Origin: Planktothricoides raciborskii GIHE-MW2
GTDB lineage: Bacteria; Cyanobacteriota; Cyanobacteriia; Cyanobacteriales; Laspinemataceae
Direction: 5' to 3'
NCBI RefSeq assembly: GCF_040564635.1
Contig: NZ_CP159837.1
Coordinates: forward strand, 2,111,001-2,175,000
DNA: 64,000 bases
Positions 9,434 to 18,846 of the stretch are shown piece by piece (position 1 is the first letter of the stretch; every line of letters starts with the position of its first letter). Both the position numbers and the translations under genes were made by a program. Below the pieces are notes generated by a model, which saw only the letters and a list, made by a program, of their open reading frames with translations, ran no database searches and was not told where the DNA came from.

Positions 9434-9937
9434 TTAATCAAAATAAAACAACGTAACCAGACGGCGTTGTTCCTCAGCTTCTTGGCAAGTTTGCAGCAGG
9501 GTTTGGCTGTCGTGAAAAGCAAAGCAGATGAGTTGCTGACAGCGAGAAATAATCTGTCGATTACATAACGTGCTTGCTTCCCCCAGAGATAAGTGATCGT
9601 TGCTGGAATTTTCCACCAAATGGATCACGCGGGAAAGCTGTTCGCGGGATTCACGGGGTTGCCGCTCCAGGGTTTGCGGTAAAATAACCGTCAGCATATT
9701 GGGATCGGCTCGCATGGCTCCTTTGATCGCCGCTGCATTGGTGCCAGTGGATCCCGATGTCATCACCCGATTTCCGCCCAAAACTAGGGCATAACTCATT
9801 AACTCAATTAAGTTTTGATGAGTAATCGGCACATGACGCGATCCTAAGATAGCAATTCGTTTAGATCCAGTTTGTTGGATCGCTGCAAGCTCTTGTGCAA
9901 GAGTATCTATACTGGATATTTCTATGGATTGAGTCAA
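9434..9937 (-). CDS. SLOG/DprA-like Rossmann protein (cyanobacterial 'DNA recombination-mediator protein A')
   Basis: 167 residues forming a single Rossmann-like SLOG domain. RIAILGSRHVP is the first strand and loop, YALVLGGNRVMTSGSTGTNAAAIKGA is the nucleotide-binding glycine-rich segment seen in DprA and LOG-type proteins, and PNMLTVILPQTLERQPRES follows. The family is annotated after DprA but lacks the other DprA domains; it may bind a nucleotide or nucleotide-derived signal. No nuclease or helicase partner is next to it. The start at 9937 gives MTQSIEISSID. DNA-uptake function cannot be claimed from sequence alone. Confidence 0.8.
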   Translation of the reverse strand: MTQSIEISSIDTLAQELAAIQQTGSKRIAILGSRHVPITHQNLIELMSYALVLGGNRVMTSGSTGTNAAAIKGAMRADPNMLTVILPQTLERQPRESREQLSRVIHLVENSSNDHLSLGEASTLCNRQIISRCQQLICFAFHDSQTLLQTCQEAEEQRRLVTLFYFD

Positions 9938-10107
9938 AGACTAAATGAATCTAAGTAATACAACGACTGTTATTTTAGCAAAGTTATTTTGGCAAAAACC
10001 AGTGAGCGGAGAAAAGAACTCTATATCTAATCTGAAACCAGTGGACTCCCTTGGTTAACTGACCGAATGGCATGATAACAATTAAATAATTAAGTTGTCA
10101 GGAAATT

Positions 10108-11556
10108 GTGAGGTTGAATCCGTTGCCGACATTAAAAAGCTGGTCAAAAGCCCTGGAACGACCCGCCACGGAATTTACGGCGGTGACGTTGCCAGTGATT
10201 TTTGGGGAGTTGCCCCCTGGGTTACGCGGGTCTTTGTATAGAAATGGGCCAGCCCGTTTAGAACGAAACGGGGTGAAAGTAGGCCATTGGTTTGATGGGG
10301 ATGGAGCGGTGTTGGCGGTACATTTTACCGATGCTGGCGCGATCGCCTCTTACCGATATGTGCAAACTGCCGGTTATCAGGAAGAAGAAGCCGCTGGAGA
10401 GTTTTTGTTTGCTGGTTATGGCATGATGCCGCCCGGTTCTATCTGGGATCGCTTTACCAAGAGTGTCAAAAATGCCGCCAATACCTCGGTTTTAGCCCTG
10501 CCGGATAAATTGTTAGCCCTCTGGGAAGGAGGATATCCCTACGCTTTGGATTTACAAACCCTGGAAACCTGGGGAACGGATAACTTAGAAGGGCTAAAAA
10601 ACGGTTGGACTTTTTCCGCGCACCCGAAGCGCGATCCCTTGACGGGAAATATTTATAATTTTGGGGTGACACCGGGCAAAAATTCCCTATTACATCTTTA
10701 TGTATGCGATCGCGCTGGCAAAATCCAAAAACATTCCACCGTGGAAATCGATGGAGTGCCCTTAATTCACGACTTTGTACTCGCGGGTGAATATTTGGTC
10801 TTTTTCATTTCCCCAGTCCGGTTGCAACTATTCTCCGCCCTGTTTCACTTAAAAAGCTTTAGTGATTCCCTAATGTGGCGACCTGAATTGGGAACCCAAA
10901 TTTTAATCATCAACCGGGATACCTTGGAAGTGGTCAGCGGCAATGAAACCGATCCTTGGTTTCAATGGCATTTTAGCAATGGATATCAGGATGAACAGGG
11001 GAATTTAATCGTGGATTTGGTCAAATATGCAGACTTTTCCACCAATCAATATCTCAAAGAAGTTGCCACGGGTCAGGCGCAAACGATAGCCAAAGGCACC
11101 CTCTGGCGGATTTATTTAGACCCAAAAACTGCGGTGGTGCAAGACCAAGAACCTCTGGTAGAAAGGGGTTGCGAATTTCCCTCGGTGGCACCGGCAGCGG
11201 TGGGACAACCGGCCCGGTTTACCTATTTATCCTTGCATCGAGAAGATGTGAATATTGGGGAGGAACTTTTAGGCGCGATCGCCCGCTATGACCATCAGAC
11301 CCAAACCCTCACCGCAGCGGACTTAGGGGCTAATCGCTATCCCACAGAACCACTGTATATATCTAATCCCGAAAATCCGCAACAGGGCTGGCTGATCGCC
11401 GTCGTCTTTGATGGCAATGATGATGGCAACGATGATGGCAAAAGTGAGGTCTGGATTTTTGACAGCGATCGCCTGGATGAAAACCCAGTCTGTCGTTTAG
11501 CCCTACCAGAAATAGTGCCGATGGGATTTCATGGCACCTGGCACCCAGAAGTTTAA
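10108..11556 (+). CDS. Carotenoid oxygenase (apocarotenoid-cleaving, RPE65 family)
   Basis: A 482-residue seven-bladed-propeller dioxygenase. The four iron-binding histidines are readable: H172 (FSAHPKRDP), H221 (LIHDFVLAG), H288 (QWHFSNGYQ) and H475 (GFHGTWHP). The signature SLYRNGPARLERNG and HWFDGDGAVLAVHF near residues 42-75 is that of cyanobacterial apocarotenoid-15,15'-oxygenase (Diox1/ACO), which cleaves beta-apocarotenals to retinal. The GTG at 10108 lies next to a weak AGGAAA site; a TTG two codons later is also possible. A small in-frame GAT/AAT-rich tract (DGNDDGNDDGK, near residue 440) is a local expansion. The gene is divergent from the SLOG gene. Confidence 0.92.
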   Translation: MRLNPLPTLKSWSKALERPATEFTAVTLPVIFGELPPGLRGSLYRNGPARLERNGVKVGHWFDGDGAVLAVHFTDAGAIASYRYVQTAGYQEEEAAGEFLFAGYGMMPPGSIWDRFTKSVKNAANTSVLALPDKLLALWEGGYPYALDLQTLETWGTDNLEGLKNGWTFSAHPKRDPLTGNIYNFGVTPGKNSLLHLYVCDRAGKIQKHSTVEIDGVPLIHDFVLAGEYLVFFISPVRLQLFSALFHLKSFSDSLMWRPELGTQILIINRDTLEVVSGNETDPWFQWHFSNGYQDEQGNLIVDLVKYADFSTNQYLKEVATGQAQTIAKGTLWRIYLDPKTAVVQDQEPLVERGCEFPSVAPAAVGQPARFTYLSLHREDVNIGEELLGAIARYDHQTQTLTAADLGANRYPTEPLYISNPENPQQGWLIAVVFDGNDDGNDDGKSEVWIFDSDRLDENPVCRLALPEIVPMGFHGTWHPEV

Positions 11557-11916
11557 TTAGCGGGGGTGCGGGGGGGCGGGGGTGCGGGGGAGCGGGGGGG
11601 CGGAGGAGCGGGGGTGCAGAGGAGGACAGAGGTAGGGGCTTTTCCGTGGCGGTGGTTGCCCCGGAGCAGAGGAGCTTCCGGAGCGGGGAAGCATAAGGGC
11701 GCTTGGACGTAGCGCCCCTACATCTCATCCCCTCATCCGACGGCGGACCCCCCTGCCCCCTGCTCCGTAAGCCCCGAAAGTCCCTCCGCTTCAGAAACCG
11801 GGTTTCTTGTAGGCTGCTAAACGATATGCCTCCGGCACGCTGCGCGATCGCCCCGGTAGGAACCCAGAAACCCGGTTTCTCCTGCGAGAAAGATCACGCC
11901 CCTACAATAAATCTAA
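11557..11916. other. Intergenic region: G-rich tract and palindromic repeats
   Basis: No gene is supported. The first part (11562-11625) is a run of GCGGGGGTGCGGGG-type units with G-quadruplex potential on the plus strand. Two AGAAACC-GGTTTCT palindromes follow at 11793-11807 and 11866-11880. The region separates two convergent genes. Confidence 0.7.
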
Positions 11917-14900
11917 TCAATTCTTCACCAAAAATGTTAAAACCGTTTCATCAATCCCTTTGAGTTTTAAGGGCTGATACTTGATAATTTCATCATCATT
12001 CAAATAGTCCGCGACAGCGGCGGAAACTAAAATTCGATTCGGTTCAGAGGCTTCTTGGAGTCGGGCGGCAATATTCACACTCGGCCCGATCGCCGTATAG
12101 TCAGACCGTTCCGCATTACCAAACATTCCCACCACCGCCGTTCCTTGATGAATGCCACAGCGAAACTTGACCTCTGGGAGTCCTTGGGCTTGCCATTTTT
12201 TATTAAGTTGAATCAGCGATCGCTGCATTTTTCTAGCAGCGGCTAAAGCATTGGTCACTTGTTCATTGGGGGTGCATTCTTCTGGTGCGCCAAAAATCGC
12301 AATAATCGCATCCCCCACGAATTTATCCACAGTTCCCGAATGCTCAAAAACTGCCTGAGTCATGGCATCTAAATATTCATTTAATATTTCCGCCACTCGG
12401 CGCGATCGCAAATTATTCGACATTTGAGTAAAGCCGACAATATCACTAAACAAAATCGTAATTAACCGAGGTTCTGGCGTTAAATCTAACTGCAATTCTC
12501 CCCTCGCGGCTTTTTGTACCATCCCTGGAGGTAAAAACCGTTTTAACACCGACTCAGTTAAATAACTATTCAACTCTTTTACTCGTCGTTCATTTTCTTT
12601 CAACGCCAAAAGATTCCGCACCAATGCCAACAATTCTCGGTCATTAAATGGCTTGCCCAAATAAGCATCTGCCCCTTGTTCTACCCCTTCGACCCGAGTA
12701 TCTTCATTCACTTTAGCCGTTAATAAAATCACCGGAATTCCCTTTAAATTTTCGGAATCGCGCACCATTCTAATCAGATCCAATCCCGATACTAAAGGCA
12801 TCATTAAATCCGCCACAATTAAATCTGGTTGATATTTTTGCGCCATTTGAAATCCTTCGGCGCCATTGCGAGCTAAAATAGTGAGATACTGTTGTTCTTT
12901 GAGAATTCCTGCCACATAATGCCGCAAGTCTGAATTATCATCCACCATTAAAATCAAAGGATGAGGTTTTACCAGTGAATCAGTCAAGAGTTTGGTTTCC
13001 CCATTCCTCAGATTTGCGGATGCGTTATTAGCGGCTTCGGCGCTAATAATTTCTGCGGCTAATCTTCTTAAATCTTCTTCGGAATTGTCGATTTCTGTTT
13101 CCACTTCTAAATCTGCTAATTCCACATCCACTCGACTGGGCATCACTCCCGTAGGCACTTCAATAATTTGCTCTGGGGGCAAATGAGAGCAACCAATAGG
13201 CAGCCAAACCGTAAAGGTACTGCCTTTTTCATACACGGATTCAACGGTAATTTGACCTCCATGAAGTTGGACTAATTCTTTGGCTAATGCTAATCCTAAT
13301 CCACTGCCTTCATAAGACCGACTGACCGAACCTTCTGCTTGGCGAAAGCGTTCAAATAAATGGGGGATTTGGTCATTTCTAATCCCAATCCCCGTATCTT
13401 TAATCCGTAACATACAATAATTGCCACTTTGTTCCACGGAAACGGTAATGCTACCCGGTGGAGTGGTAAATTTCATGGCATTGGAGAGCAAGTTATACAA
13501 AACTTTATCAAACTTTTCTAAGTCCAAATAAAGGGGTGGACAATAACTAATTCTAGTTTCTAAATAAAGTCCTTTTCGCTCACAGTAATGGCGAAAAGTA
13601 TCCACAGTTTGTTCAACAAATTCAATGAAATTACAGGGGCGAAACGTCGGCTGCATCCGACCGGCATCGAGGCGCTGTAAGTTGAGCAGTTGATTGACTA
13701 ATCGCAGTAAGCGGCGACAATTTCTCAGGGCAATTTCTGCCTGTTCTAAGGGTAAATCTTTCTGATGTTGAACGGCGGACTCTAATGGCCCAATGGTGAG
13801 GGTTAAGGGGGTTCTAAATTCATGGGAAATATTCTGAAAAAATTCGGTTTTGAGGCGATCAAGTTCCAGAAGTCTTTCCGCTTGTTGTCGGGTGGTTTGA
13901 TAAAGCCGAGACTGCTGCACCGCGATCGCGGCTTGGGCGGCCACTGCTTGAGCCAAATCAATCTCGGAAGGCAGCCAGCGACGAGGGGTGTGATGATGGC
14001 GCAGGGAAATGCTGCCGATAATTTTGCCATCAGAAAGCAATGGCACCACCAACAGAGCTCTAGACGGGGAGAGAAATTGCTCTTGGGTGTGATCCATGCC
14101 TACAGGAATATCCAGCATTTCCAGTTCGGGCATATCCTGTAGATCCTTAATCACCACAGGTTCTTGGGTGGCGAGGAGTTGCTGATGCACCGGATTTCCC
14201 GATATCGGCACTACAGACCGGGGCAGCGATCGCCCGATCGCCGTTGAATCCATACGAGGGATTTCTCCCTGGTCGAGAATGGCATTCGGGGGATGATCCC
14301 CTTCTCCTCGGACCACCGAAGAACCGCCTTTTTCGTACAAGCCCACACATTGGACATACTCATCATTTTCCGTCCAAAGAGACAAGGCACAACCATCCAC
14401 CTGCAACGCTTCTCCCAGTTGCTGGGTAATCGCCGCAAAAATATCTTTCGGGTTGAGACTAGAGCGAATGGATGTGGTAATCGTGTTAATCAGAGCTTCG
14501 CGTTTAGCTAAAGCTTGGACTTGTTCATAAGCTCGCACTTGGGACAACGAGAGAGAAGCTTGATCCGCGACCATAAACCCCAGTTGCACTTCATCATCTT
14601 TCCAGACCCGAGGCTGACCGCATTGATGCAAGGCTAAAACCGCCAGCAGATCCAGGCGGAACATTAAAGGCACAATCAAACTAGAACGAATATTGGCAGC
14701 GGCGTAGGTTTGTCGCCGTTGAGCGATTTCTGGGGTGTTTTCTTGAAAGCGCTCGTCGGTTTCTACGTCATTAATCACCAGTATATCCGTGGTTTCCCAT
14801 AAAGTTTGAGCCAGCAGACTGTCGGAAATTTCCCAGTGGGAGGACTGAGGTGACTGAGGTGACTGAGGTGAAATAGGTTCAGTTTCTCTGGCTTTTTCCT

Positions 14901-15540
14901 CTTTCCTCTTCCCTCTCACCTCTATGGGTCTATCTTTTTTGTTTTGATAGAGAAACCATTCATCCGCCAACCGTCCATCGTGCAATGGCCGCAAAATGCA
15001 GTAACTCACGTCAAAAATTTGACCCACGGTTTCCACAATGGTCTGAAGGATTTCCGCTTCACTGGTGCGCGATCGAATGGTGTTAATCACCGCATTCAAC
15101 AGGGACTCTTGGCGCAACGTGCGGCAGAGTTCGGTAGTGCGAGCTTTCAGCACATTGTGAGTATCCACCGCTTGGCTGACCAAGGTTCGCAGTTCGTCGG
15201 TTTTCCAAGGTTTGGTGACATATTTAAACACCTTGCCAGAGTTAATCGCATCCACCAAATCTTCTACGTCCGTATAAGCAGTCAAAATAATCCGAATAAT
15301 ATCCGGGTACTGGGTCGCTGTCACGCTGAGGAGTTCGGTTCCACTCATTAACGGCATCCGCTGATCGGAGACAATGACGGCAATCTCCTGATCTTGGGCT
15401 AAAATCTCTAAAGCTTGCAGACCATTACTCGCTTGAAATACCTCATAATCTCGATATAACGTGCGATAAAGTAGCTCGAGATTTGAGGCTTCATCATCCA
15501 CAAGCAAAATTTTCGGCTTATTTTTAGCTTTCGCACTCAT
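11917..15540 (-). CDS. cyaC: CyaC-like multidomain kinase-adenylate cyclase (REC-GAF-GAF-HK-REC-cyclase)
   Basis: 1207 residues. Domain order: receiver (about 8-125, acceptor Asp59 in VIVSDQRMP); two GAF domains (about 165-340 and 355-545), the first split by a proline/serine-rich insert near 215-240; HisKA (ISHEFRTPLTL) and HATPase_c (NLLSNAMKFT, DTGIGI, GSGLGLALAK); a second receiver (LIMVDDNSD, IVADLMMPLVSG); and a class III nucleotide cyclase at the C-terminus (ILFSDIVGFTQMS and KFVGDAIIAIFGAP carry the two metal-binding Asp). This is the architecture of CyaC of Spirulina/Anabaena, in which phosphotransfer controls cAMP synthesis. cAMP rather than cGMP is assumed from the family. Crp-type sites occur at 32.5-32.8 kb. 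Confidence 0.9.
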   Translation of the reverse strand: MSAKAKNKPKILLVDDEASNLELLYRTLYRDYEVFQASNGLQALEILAQDQEIAVIVSDQRMPLMSGTELLSVTATQYPDIIRIILTAYTDVEDLVDAINSGKVFKYVTKPWKTDELRTLVSQAVDTHNVLKARTTELCRTLRQESLLNAVINTIRSRTSEAEILQTIVETVGQIFDVSYCILRPLHDGRLADEWFLYQNKKDRPIEVRGKRKEEKARETEPISPQSPQSPQSSHWEISDSLLAQTLWETTDILVINDVETDERFQENTPEIAQRRQTYAAANIRSSLIVPLMFRLDLLAVLALHQCGQPRVWKDDEVQLGFMVADQASLSLSQVRAYEQVQALAKREALINTITTSIRSSLNPKDIFAAITQQLGEALQVDGCALSLWTENDEYVQCVGLYEKGGSSVVRGEGDHPPNAILDQGEIPRMDSTAIGRSLPRSVVPISGNPVHQQLLATQEPVVIKDLQDMPELEMLDIPVGMDHTQEQFLSPSRALLVVPLLSDGKIIGSISLRHHHTPRRWLPSEIDLAQAVAAQAAIAVQQSRLYQTTRQQAERLLELDRLKTEFFQNISHEFRTPLTLTIGPLESAVQHQKDLPLEQAEIALRNCRRLLRLVNQLLNLQRLDAGRMQPTFRPCNFIEFVEQTVDTFRHYCERKGLYLETRISYCPPLYLDLEKFDKVLYNLLSNAMKFTTPPGSITVSVEQSGNYCMLRIKDTGIGIRNDQIPHLFERFRQAEGSVSRSYEGSGLGLALAKELVQLHGGQITVESVYEKGSTFTVWLPIGCSHLPPEQIIEVPTGVMPSRVDVELADLEVETEIDNSEEDLRRLAAEIISAEAANNASANLRNGETKLLTDSLVKPHPLILMVDDNSDLRHYVAGILKEQQYLTILARNGAEGFQMAQKYQPDLIVADLMMPLVSGLDLIRMVRDSENLKGIPVILLTAKVNEDTRVEGVEQGADAYLGKPFNDRELLALVRNLLALKENERRVKELNSYLTESVLKRFLPPGMVQKAARGELQLDLTPEPRLITILFSDIVGFTQMSNNLRSRRVAEILNEYLDAMTQAVFEHSGTVDKFVGDAIIAIFGAPEECTPNEQVTNALAAARKMQRSLIQLNKKWQAQGLPEVKFRCGIHQGTAVVGMFGNAERSDYTAIGPSVNIAARLQEASEPNRILVSAAVADYLNDDEIIKYQPLKLKGIDETVLTFLVKN

Positions 15541-16020
15541 GCACCGCTCTCCTGCTGCAAGGGGAGTTTGACTCCGGGTAACCAGTTATTTAGCTGCCAG
15601 TCACAATTAATTCGGCAATTGTAGATTTTTGTGATTAGTCGTCTGCTGTTTACCGCTGGATATTTTAGCCCTAACACATCAAGGTTCATCAAGGTTAATC
15701 AAAGGTCAGTCGATAGTTACAATACATCGGCAGGCTAATCTACGAAGCCTTTCGGCGCACCCTTTGTTTAGGATCTTTGATCCGCGATCGCTTTTCAGTC
15801 CTTGATTTACTGTTTAGCCTGGGCAATGCCTTGGTTATACAGCCTTGAGCAAGCTGAAAAGTCTTGTTTGCCGATACTGTTCATTATCATAATGCCCTGG
15901 AAGCCAATCATGGTTAAAACCGCTTGTTGCTGTCATGCAATGATGAATCAGAGGATGTTTCTGGGGGCGGGGGAGCGGGGGGATGACTCGGCTTCGGGGA
16001 ATTATGGCAAATCCGGCAAA
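15541..16020. other. Intergenic region without supported genes
   Basis: It contains the upstream region of the cyclase gene, short direct repeats (CATCAAGGTTCATCAAGGTT near 15678-15700) and a GC-rich tract near 15960-15990. A 93-codon plus-strand frame (15802-16083) runs into the duplicated regulatory block and shows no domain; it is not called. Confidence 0.6.
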
Positions 16021-16213
16021 GAGGTATTTTCCTTGACAGAGGTTGACTCCCCTCGGCAGCGAGTAGCTGAAACCCTTGTCTAGCGAAGAATCCAGCATTT
16101 ACACAACTCAGCGAAACCAATAAAATACAAAAAACATTTACAGACGTATTGCAAATGTTTTTAAATTCATGTATAGTTCGATTTACAGATTGACAAGCAC
16201 CTTGTCGCCCCAA
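16021..16213 (+). promoter_or_regulatory. Duplicated upstream regulatory module, copy A (rhodanese gene)
   Basis: This block aligns along almost all of its length with 18847-19034, upstream of the cysteine synthase gene. Shared tracts include GAGGTATTTTCCTTGACAGA, AGCGAGTAGCTGAAACCCTT, TATTGCAAATGTTTTT and ATTTACAGATTGA. Inside lies an inverted repeat, AACATTT ... AAATGTT (16133-16159), that overlaps the -35 box and could be an operator. No coding capacity is conserved between the copies. The same module in front of two sulfur genes suggests a shared regulator. Confidence 0.75.
16149..16177 (+). promoter_or_regulatory. Sigma-70-type promoter of the rhodanese gene
   Basis: TTGCAA at 16149-16154 and TATAGT at 16172-16177 are separated by exactly 17 bases. 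The identical boxes and spacing occur at 18971-18999. The predicted transcript would begin near 16184 and carry a leader of about 240 bases before the ATG at 16426. Confidence 0.65.
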
Positions 16214-16425
16214 TGTACTGTCTAGAAACTGGAGGCCATCACCCTGAGCAAGGGGCGGCTGCTGGAGGTGATTTCGGTGGCGAATATGCGGCGATCGCAG
16301 CAAGATTCCCTGTACATCGAAGCTGGTGAAGAGGTAGGGAGTGGCGGGTAGGCAATTAGAAGTGAAAAGAAAAGTTGAAATTCAGTAGATACACACCAGT
16401 AGACAAACACAGGAGTCTCAAGACA

Positions 16426-17376
16426 ATGTTTAAGCAACTGCGGATCTGGAAAATACAGATCGTTTCCTTTATTGTCGCGGCGCTGGCCGTGGTGACGCTG
16501 CCCGGACTGGTGCATCCCAGTCAGGCGGCCACGACGATTGATTTTGTTACTCCCCAGTGGGTGGCGGAGCATTCCCAGGATGCCAACCTGCGGATTTTGG
16601 ATGTGCGGATTAATCCACTGGAATACATCAATGCCCACGTTCCGGGGGCGGTGAACATTGCCGACAATACCTTCCGTGGCCCCAACGGTCGCCTGCCGGT
16701 GCAGTTTTGGGAACAGCAGAAGATTGAATCCCTGTTCCAAGATGCCGGGGTGAACAACAACAGCCATCTGGTGATTTATTCCGACGGCAACAGCATCCTG
16801 GGCAGCACCCAGGTGGCCTACCTGCTGGAGCGGGTTGGTCATTCCGGTCAGGTCTCTATCTTGAATGGCGGATTCAAAGCCTACCGAGATGCCAACCTAC
16901 CCGTGACCAAAGAGTTCCCGCAGTACCAGCGAGGCAACTTTACCCTACGCGACAACTCCGCCATCCGGGTTTCCCTAGACGAAGTGCGATCGATTGTGAA
17001 TAACCGTAGCGCCCAAGTCACCTTCATTGATCCTCGTCCTGCCGCCCTGTTTGCCGGAGAAGAGAATCTGTTCATCCGCAATGGCCACATCCCTGGCGCG
17101 AAGAATATCCCCTGGCCTACCTTCACCTTGGGTGAAGACAACTTCCACCAAATCAAGACCCTGGATGAAATCCGCGCCCTGCTCGCCCGCCGCAATGTTA
17201 CCCCCAACGACACGATCATTATGACGTGCAGCACCGGGCGGGAAGCTTCTCTGCAATATGTGGTGCTCAAGCACGTGCTGGGTTATCCCAACGTGCGACT
17301 GTATGAAGGCTCATGGACAGAGTATTCGTCCCAGCCCGATCTGCCCGTGGCCACCGGACGCGATCCTAACGTCTAG
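16426..17376 (+). CDS. Secreted tandem-rhodanese sulfurtransferase
   Basis: 316 residues from the ATG at 16426 (AGGAG at 16411-16415). A signal peptide is clear: basic KQLRIWK start, hydrophobic IVSFIVAALAVVTLPG, and a cleavage-like SQAA near residue 35. Two rhodanese domains follow. The first (RILDVRINPLEY, HVPGAVN) has no active Cys; the second has FIDPRPAALF, GHIPGAKNIPW and the active-site loop CSTGREAS. The protein should transfer sulfane sulfur in the periplasm. The gene is clearly richer in G and C, mainly at third codon positions, than its neighbours, which suggests transfer from another lineage. It shares its promoter module with cysteine synthase. Confidence 0.92.
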   Translation: MFKQLRIWKIQIVSFIVAALAVVTLPGLVHPSQAATTIDFVTPQWVAEHSQDANLRILDVRINPLEYINAHVPGAVNIADNTFRGPNGRLPVQFWEQQKIESLFQDAGVNNNSHLVIYSDGNSILGSTQVAYLLERVGHSGQVSILNGGFKAYRDANLPVTKEFPQYQRGNFTLRDNSAIRVSLDEVRSIVNNRSAQVTFIDPRPAALFAGEENLFIRNGHIPGAKNIPWPTFTLGEDNFHQIKTLDEIRALLARRNVTPNDTIIMTCSTGREASLQYVVLKHVLGYPNVRLYEGSWTEYSSQPDLPVATGRDPNV

Positions 17377-17954
17377 GCCAGCTAGACCTTAGAGGGGGTA
17401 GGCTGGTTGACTGACAAAAGTCTATCGCCCTCACCCCCAACATCTCTCCCAGAGGGAAAGGACTTTTGAGGATCTGGCTAACAAGTTTTGCCAGTCAATC
17501 CGCCAATCGGGTAAGTGAGGTCTGGGTGATGTCAAGGGTTATTCAACAGTTCGCTAAGTGGATACCGTGTTTGACGTTGAAACCTGAAAATCACCTACCC
17601 GCTCCCCATTGAATGCCATATCTCTGTTCCGCTTCCAAAAAAAATGAATAACGAAGATATCATCTAAGCCTTTCTCACTTCCCTGGAACAACAGCAGAAC
17701 CCTCTTACCCCAGAAGAGCAAAGCAAAATCAAATAGGCAAAATTTTACAAAAAAACGCCGATTTTGGTTTAGAAAAACTCGACAAATTCGCCCGTAAATC
17801 TTCACTCCTCCAAACCATCTATATAGCAGTCCGTGCAGGATTTATGAAGCTGCTCCCCTCTTCCATTTTGGGCAGGCGTCGGTTGGGGGTGAGGGTCAAT
17901 TCCACAACTTATATAGGATTGCTATAGTAAGTAGTTATTCTAATACAGAAAAAC
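17377..17954. other. Intergenic region with a decayed coding remnant
   Basis: From 17644 the plus strand reads MNNEDII, stop, AFLTSLEQQQNPLTPEEQSK, stop, with frame breaks afterwards (ILQKNADFGLEKLDKFARK in another frame, about 17725-17795). This is a degraded N-terminal fragment of an unidentified protein. After it comes an interspersed element bounded by TATAGCAGT (near 17822) and GGATTGCTATA (near 17917-17927). Confidence 0.5.
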
Positions 17955-18557
17955 ATGATTAATTCACCATACAAAATTAACGAAGAAGAAATTAGAAAAA
18001 TTCCCAAAAGACCGCCTAGATTTTTAACCAGAAGAGAGTTTTTGTATGAAGATAACAACTTTTTTTGGTTAATCCAAAAAGGAGTTGTTCGTACTATAAG
18101 TTATGCAGATGACAATACAGTTGTCTGCACAGGTATTTGGCTGGTTGATGATATTGTTGGTAAACCTTTATCGCGAATTTCTCCCTATTTAATAGAAGCA
18201 TTAACTCCAGTTCAAATGATGCCAATTCCGAAAATTTATTGGCAACCTTCATCTGAATTAATTTTAAACTACTGGCAAAATACTGAGGATTTACTTATGG
18301 CTCGTGGCAATCACAGCGCTTGGTTTATTTTGCTGAATGTTCTCAACTGGTTATCTCAGCGTTTTGCACATCGTGTCAGTGAGGGATATTTAATTGATGT
18401 GTCGTTGACCCATCAAGATTTAGCCGAATTATGCGGAATGACTCGAGTGACAGTTACTCGTTTACTCAAACAATTTGAATCGGAAGGATTAATTTCTAGA
18501 AATTCTAAAAGAATTGTCCTCAAAGAGGACTACAGCACTTGGTACTATCAAATTTGA
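17955..18557 (+). CDS. Crp/Fnr family regulator, CysR-like
   Basis: 200 residues with an N-terminal cupin-like sensor half (about 1-115) and a winged helix-turn-helix at the C-terminus (VSLTHQDLAELCGMTRVTVT, then RLLKQFESEGLISR). The sensor half keeps little of the cyclic-nucleotide pocket signature, so a different effector is likely. In Synechococcus, CysR is a Crp-family regulator for sulfur-responsive genes; the position here between the rhodanese and the cysteine-synthesis genes fits such a role. It could bind the shared upstream modules on either side. Assignment as CysR is inference from family and context. Confidence 0.8.
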   Translation: MINSPYKINEEEIRKIPKRPPRFLTRREFLYEDNNFFWLIQKGVVRTISYADDNTVVCTGIWLVDDIVGKPLSRISPYLIEALTPVQMMPIPKIYWQPSSELILNYWQNTEDLLMARGNHSAWFILLNVLNWLSQRFAHRVSEGYLIDVSLTHQDLAELCGMTRVTVTRLLKQFESEGLISRNSKRIVLKEDYSTWYYQI

Positions 18558-18563
18558 TTGGTA

Positions 18564-18661
18564 TATAGCAATTGTCATAGTTATGAAGTACAAAAAAACC
18601 TGTCATTCCCGCCTTCGCGGGAATCCAGAAAACCTCTGTAATTCCGACAATAACCGCTATA
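18564..18661. mobile_element. MITE-like element (98 bp), copy upstream of cysteine synthase
   Basis: Bounded by TATAGCAATTGTCAT and AACCGCTATA, with a central CATTCCCGCC...GCGGGAATCC stem. The same element is present in reverse orientation at 21105-21207. The TA-rich ends resemble MITEs mobilised by Tc1/IS630-type transposases. The pair flanks the cysK-srpH genes. Confidence 0.75.
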
Positions 18662-18846
18662 ACCTCAAGTTTTTAGGACTTACGCAACGAATCTATATCT
18701 GGGGTATTGGTGCGTTACCGCTCGGAACAACACCCTACCAATAGCGTTTTGCGTAAGTTCTGGTTTTGTTGAATATTTGAGCGGAGCGCTTTTGGGTCAG
18801 GAAGAAGCGTTTTTGGTGTCACCGGCCCGACAAATTCTCGGAGAGG

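Noticed and set aside
15802-16083. 93-codon frame on the plus strand
   Set aside because: It runs into the duplicated regulatory block and is not conserved in the second copy of that block.
16213-16329. 38-codon frame (MYCLETGGHHPEQ...) in the rhodanese leader
   Set aside because: It lies in the GC-rich leader without a ribosome-binding site, is absent from the cysK copy of the module, and has no recognisable similarity.
16222-16842. Long minus-strand frame opposite the rhodanese gene
   Set aside because: It is a shadow of a GC-rich gene; the plus-strand protein has a signal peptide and full rhodanese motifs.
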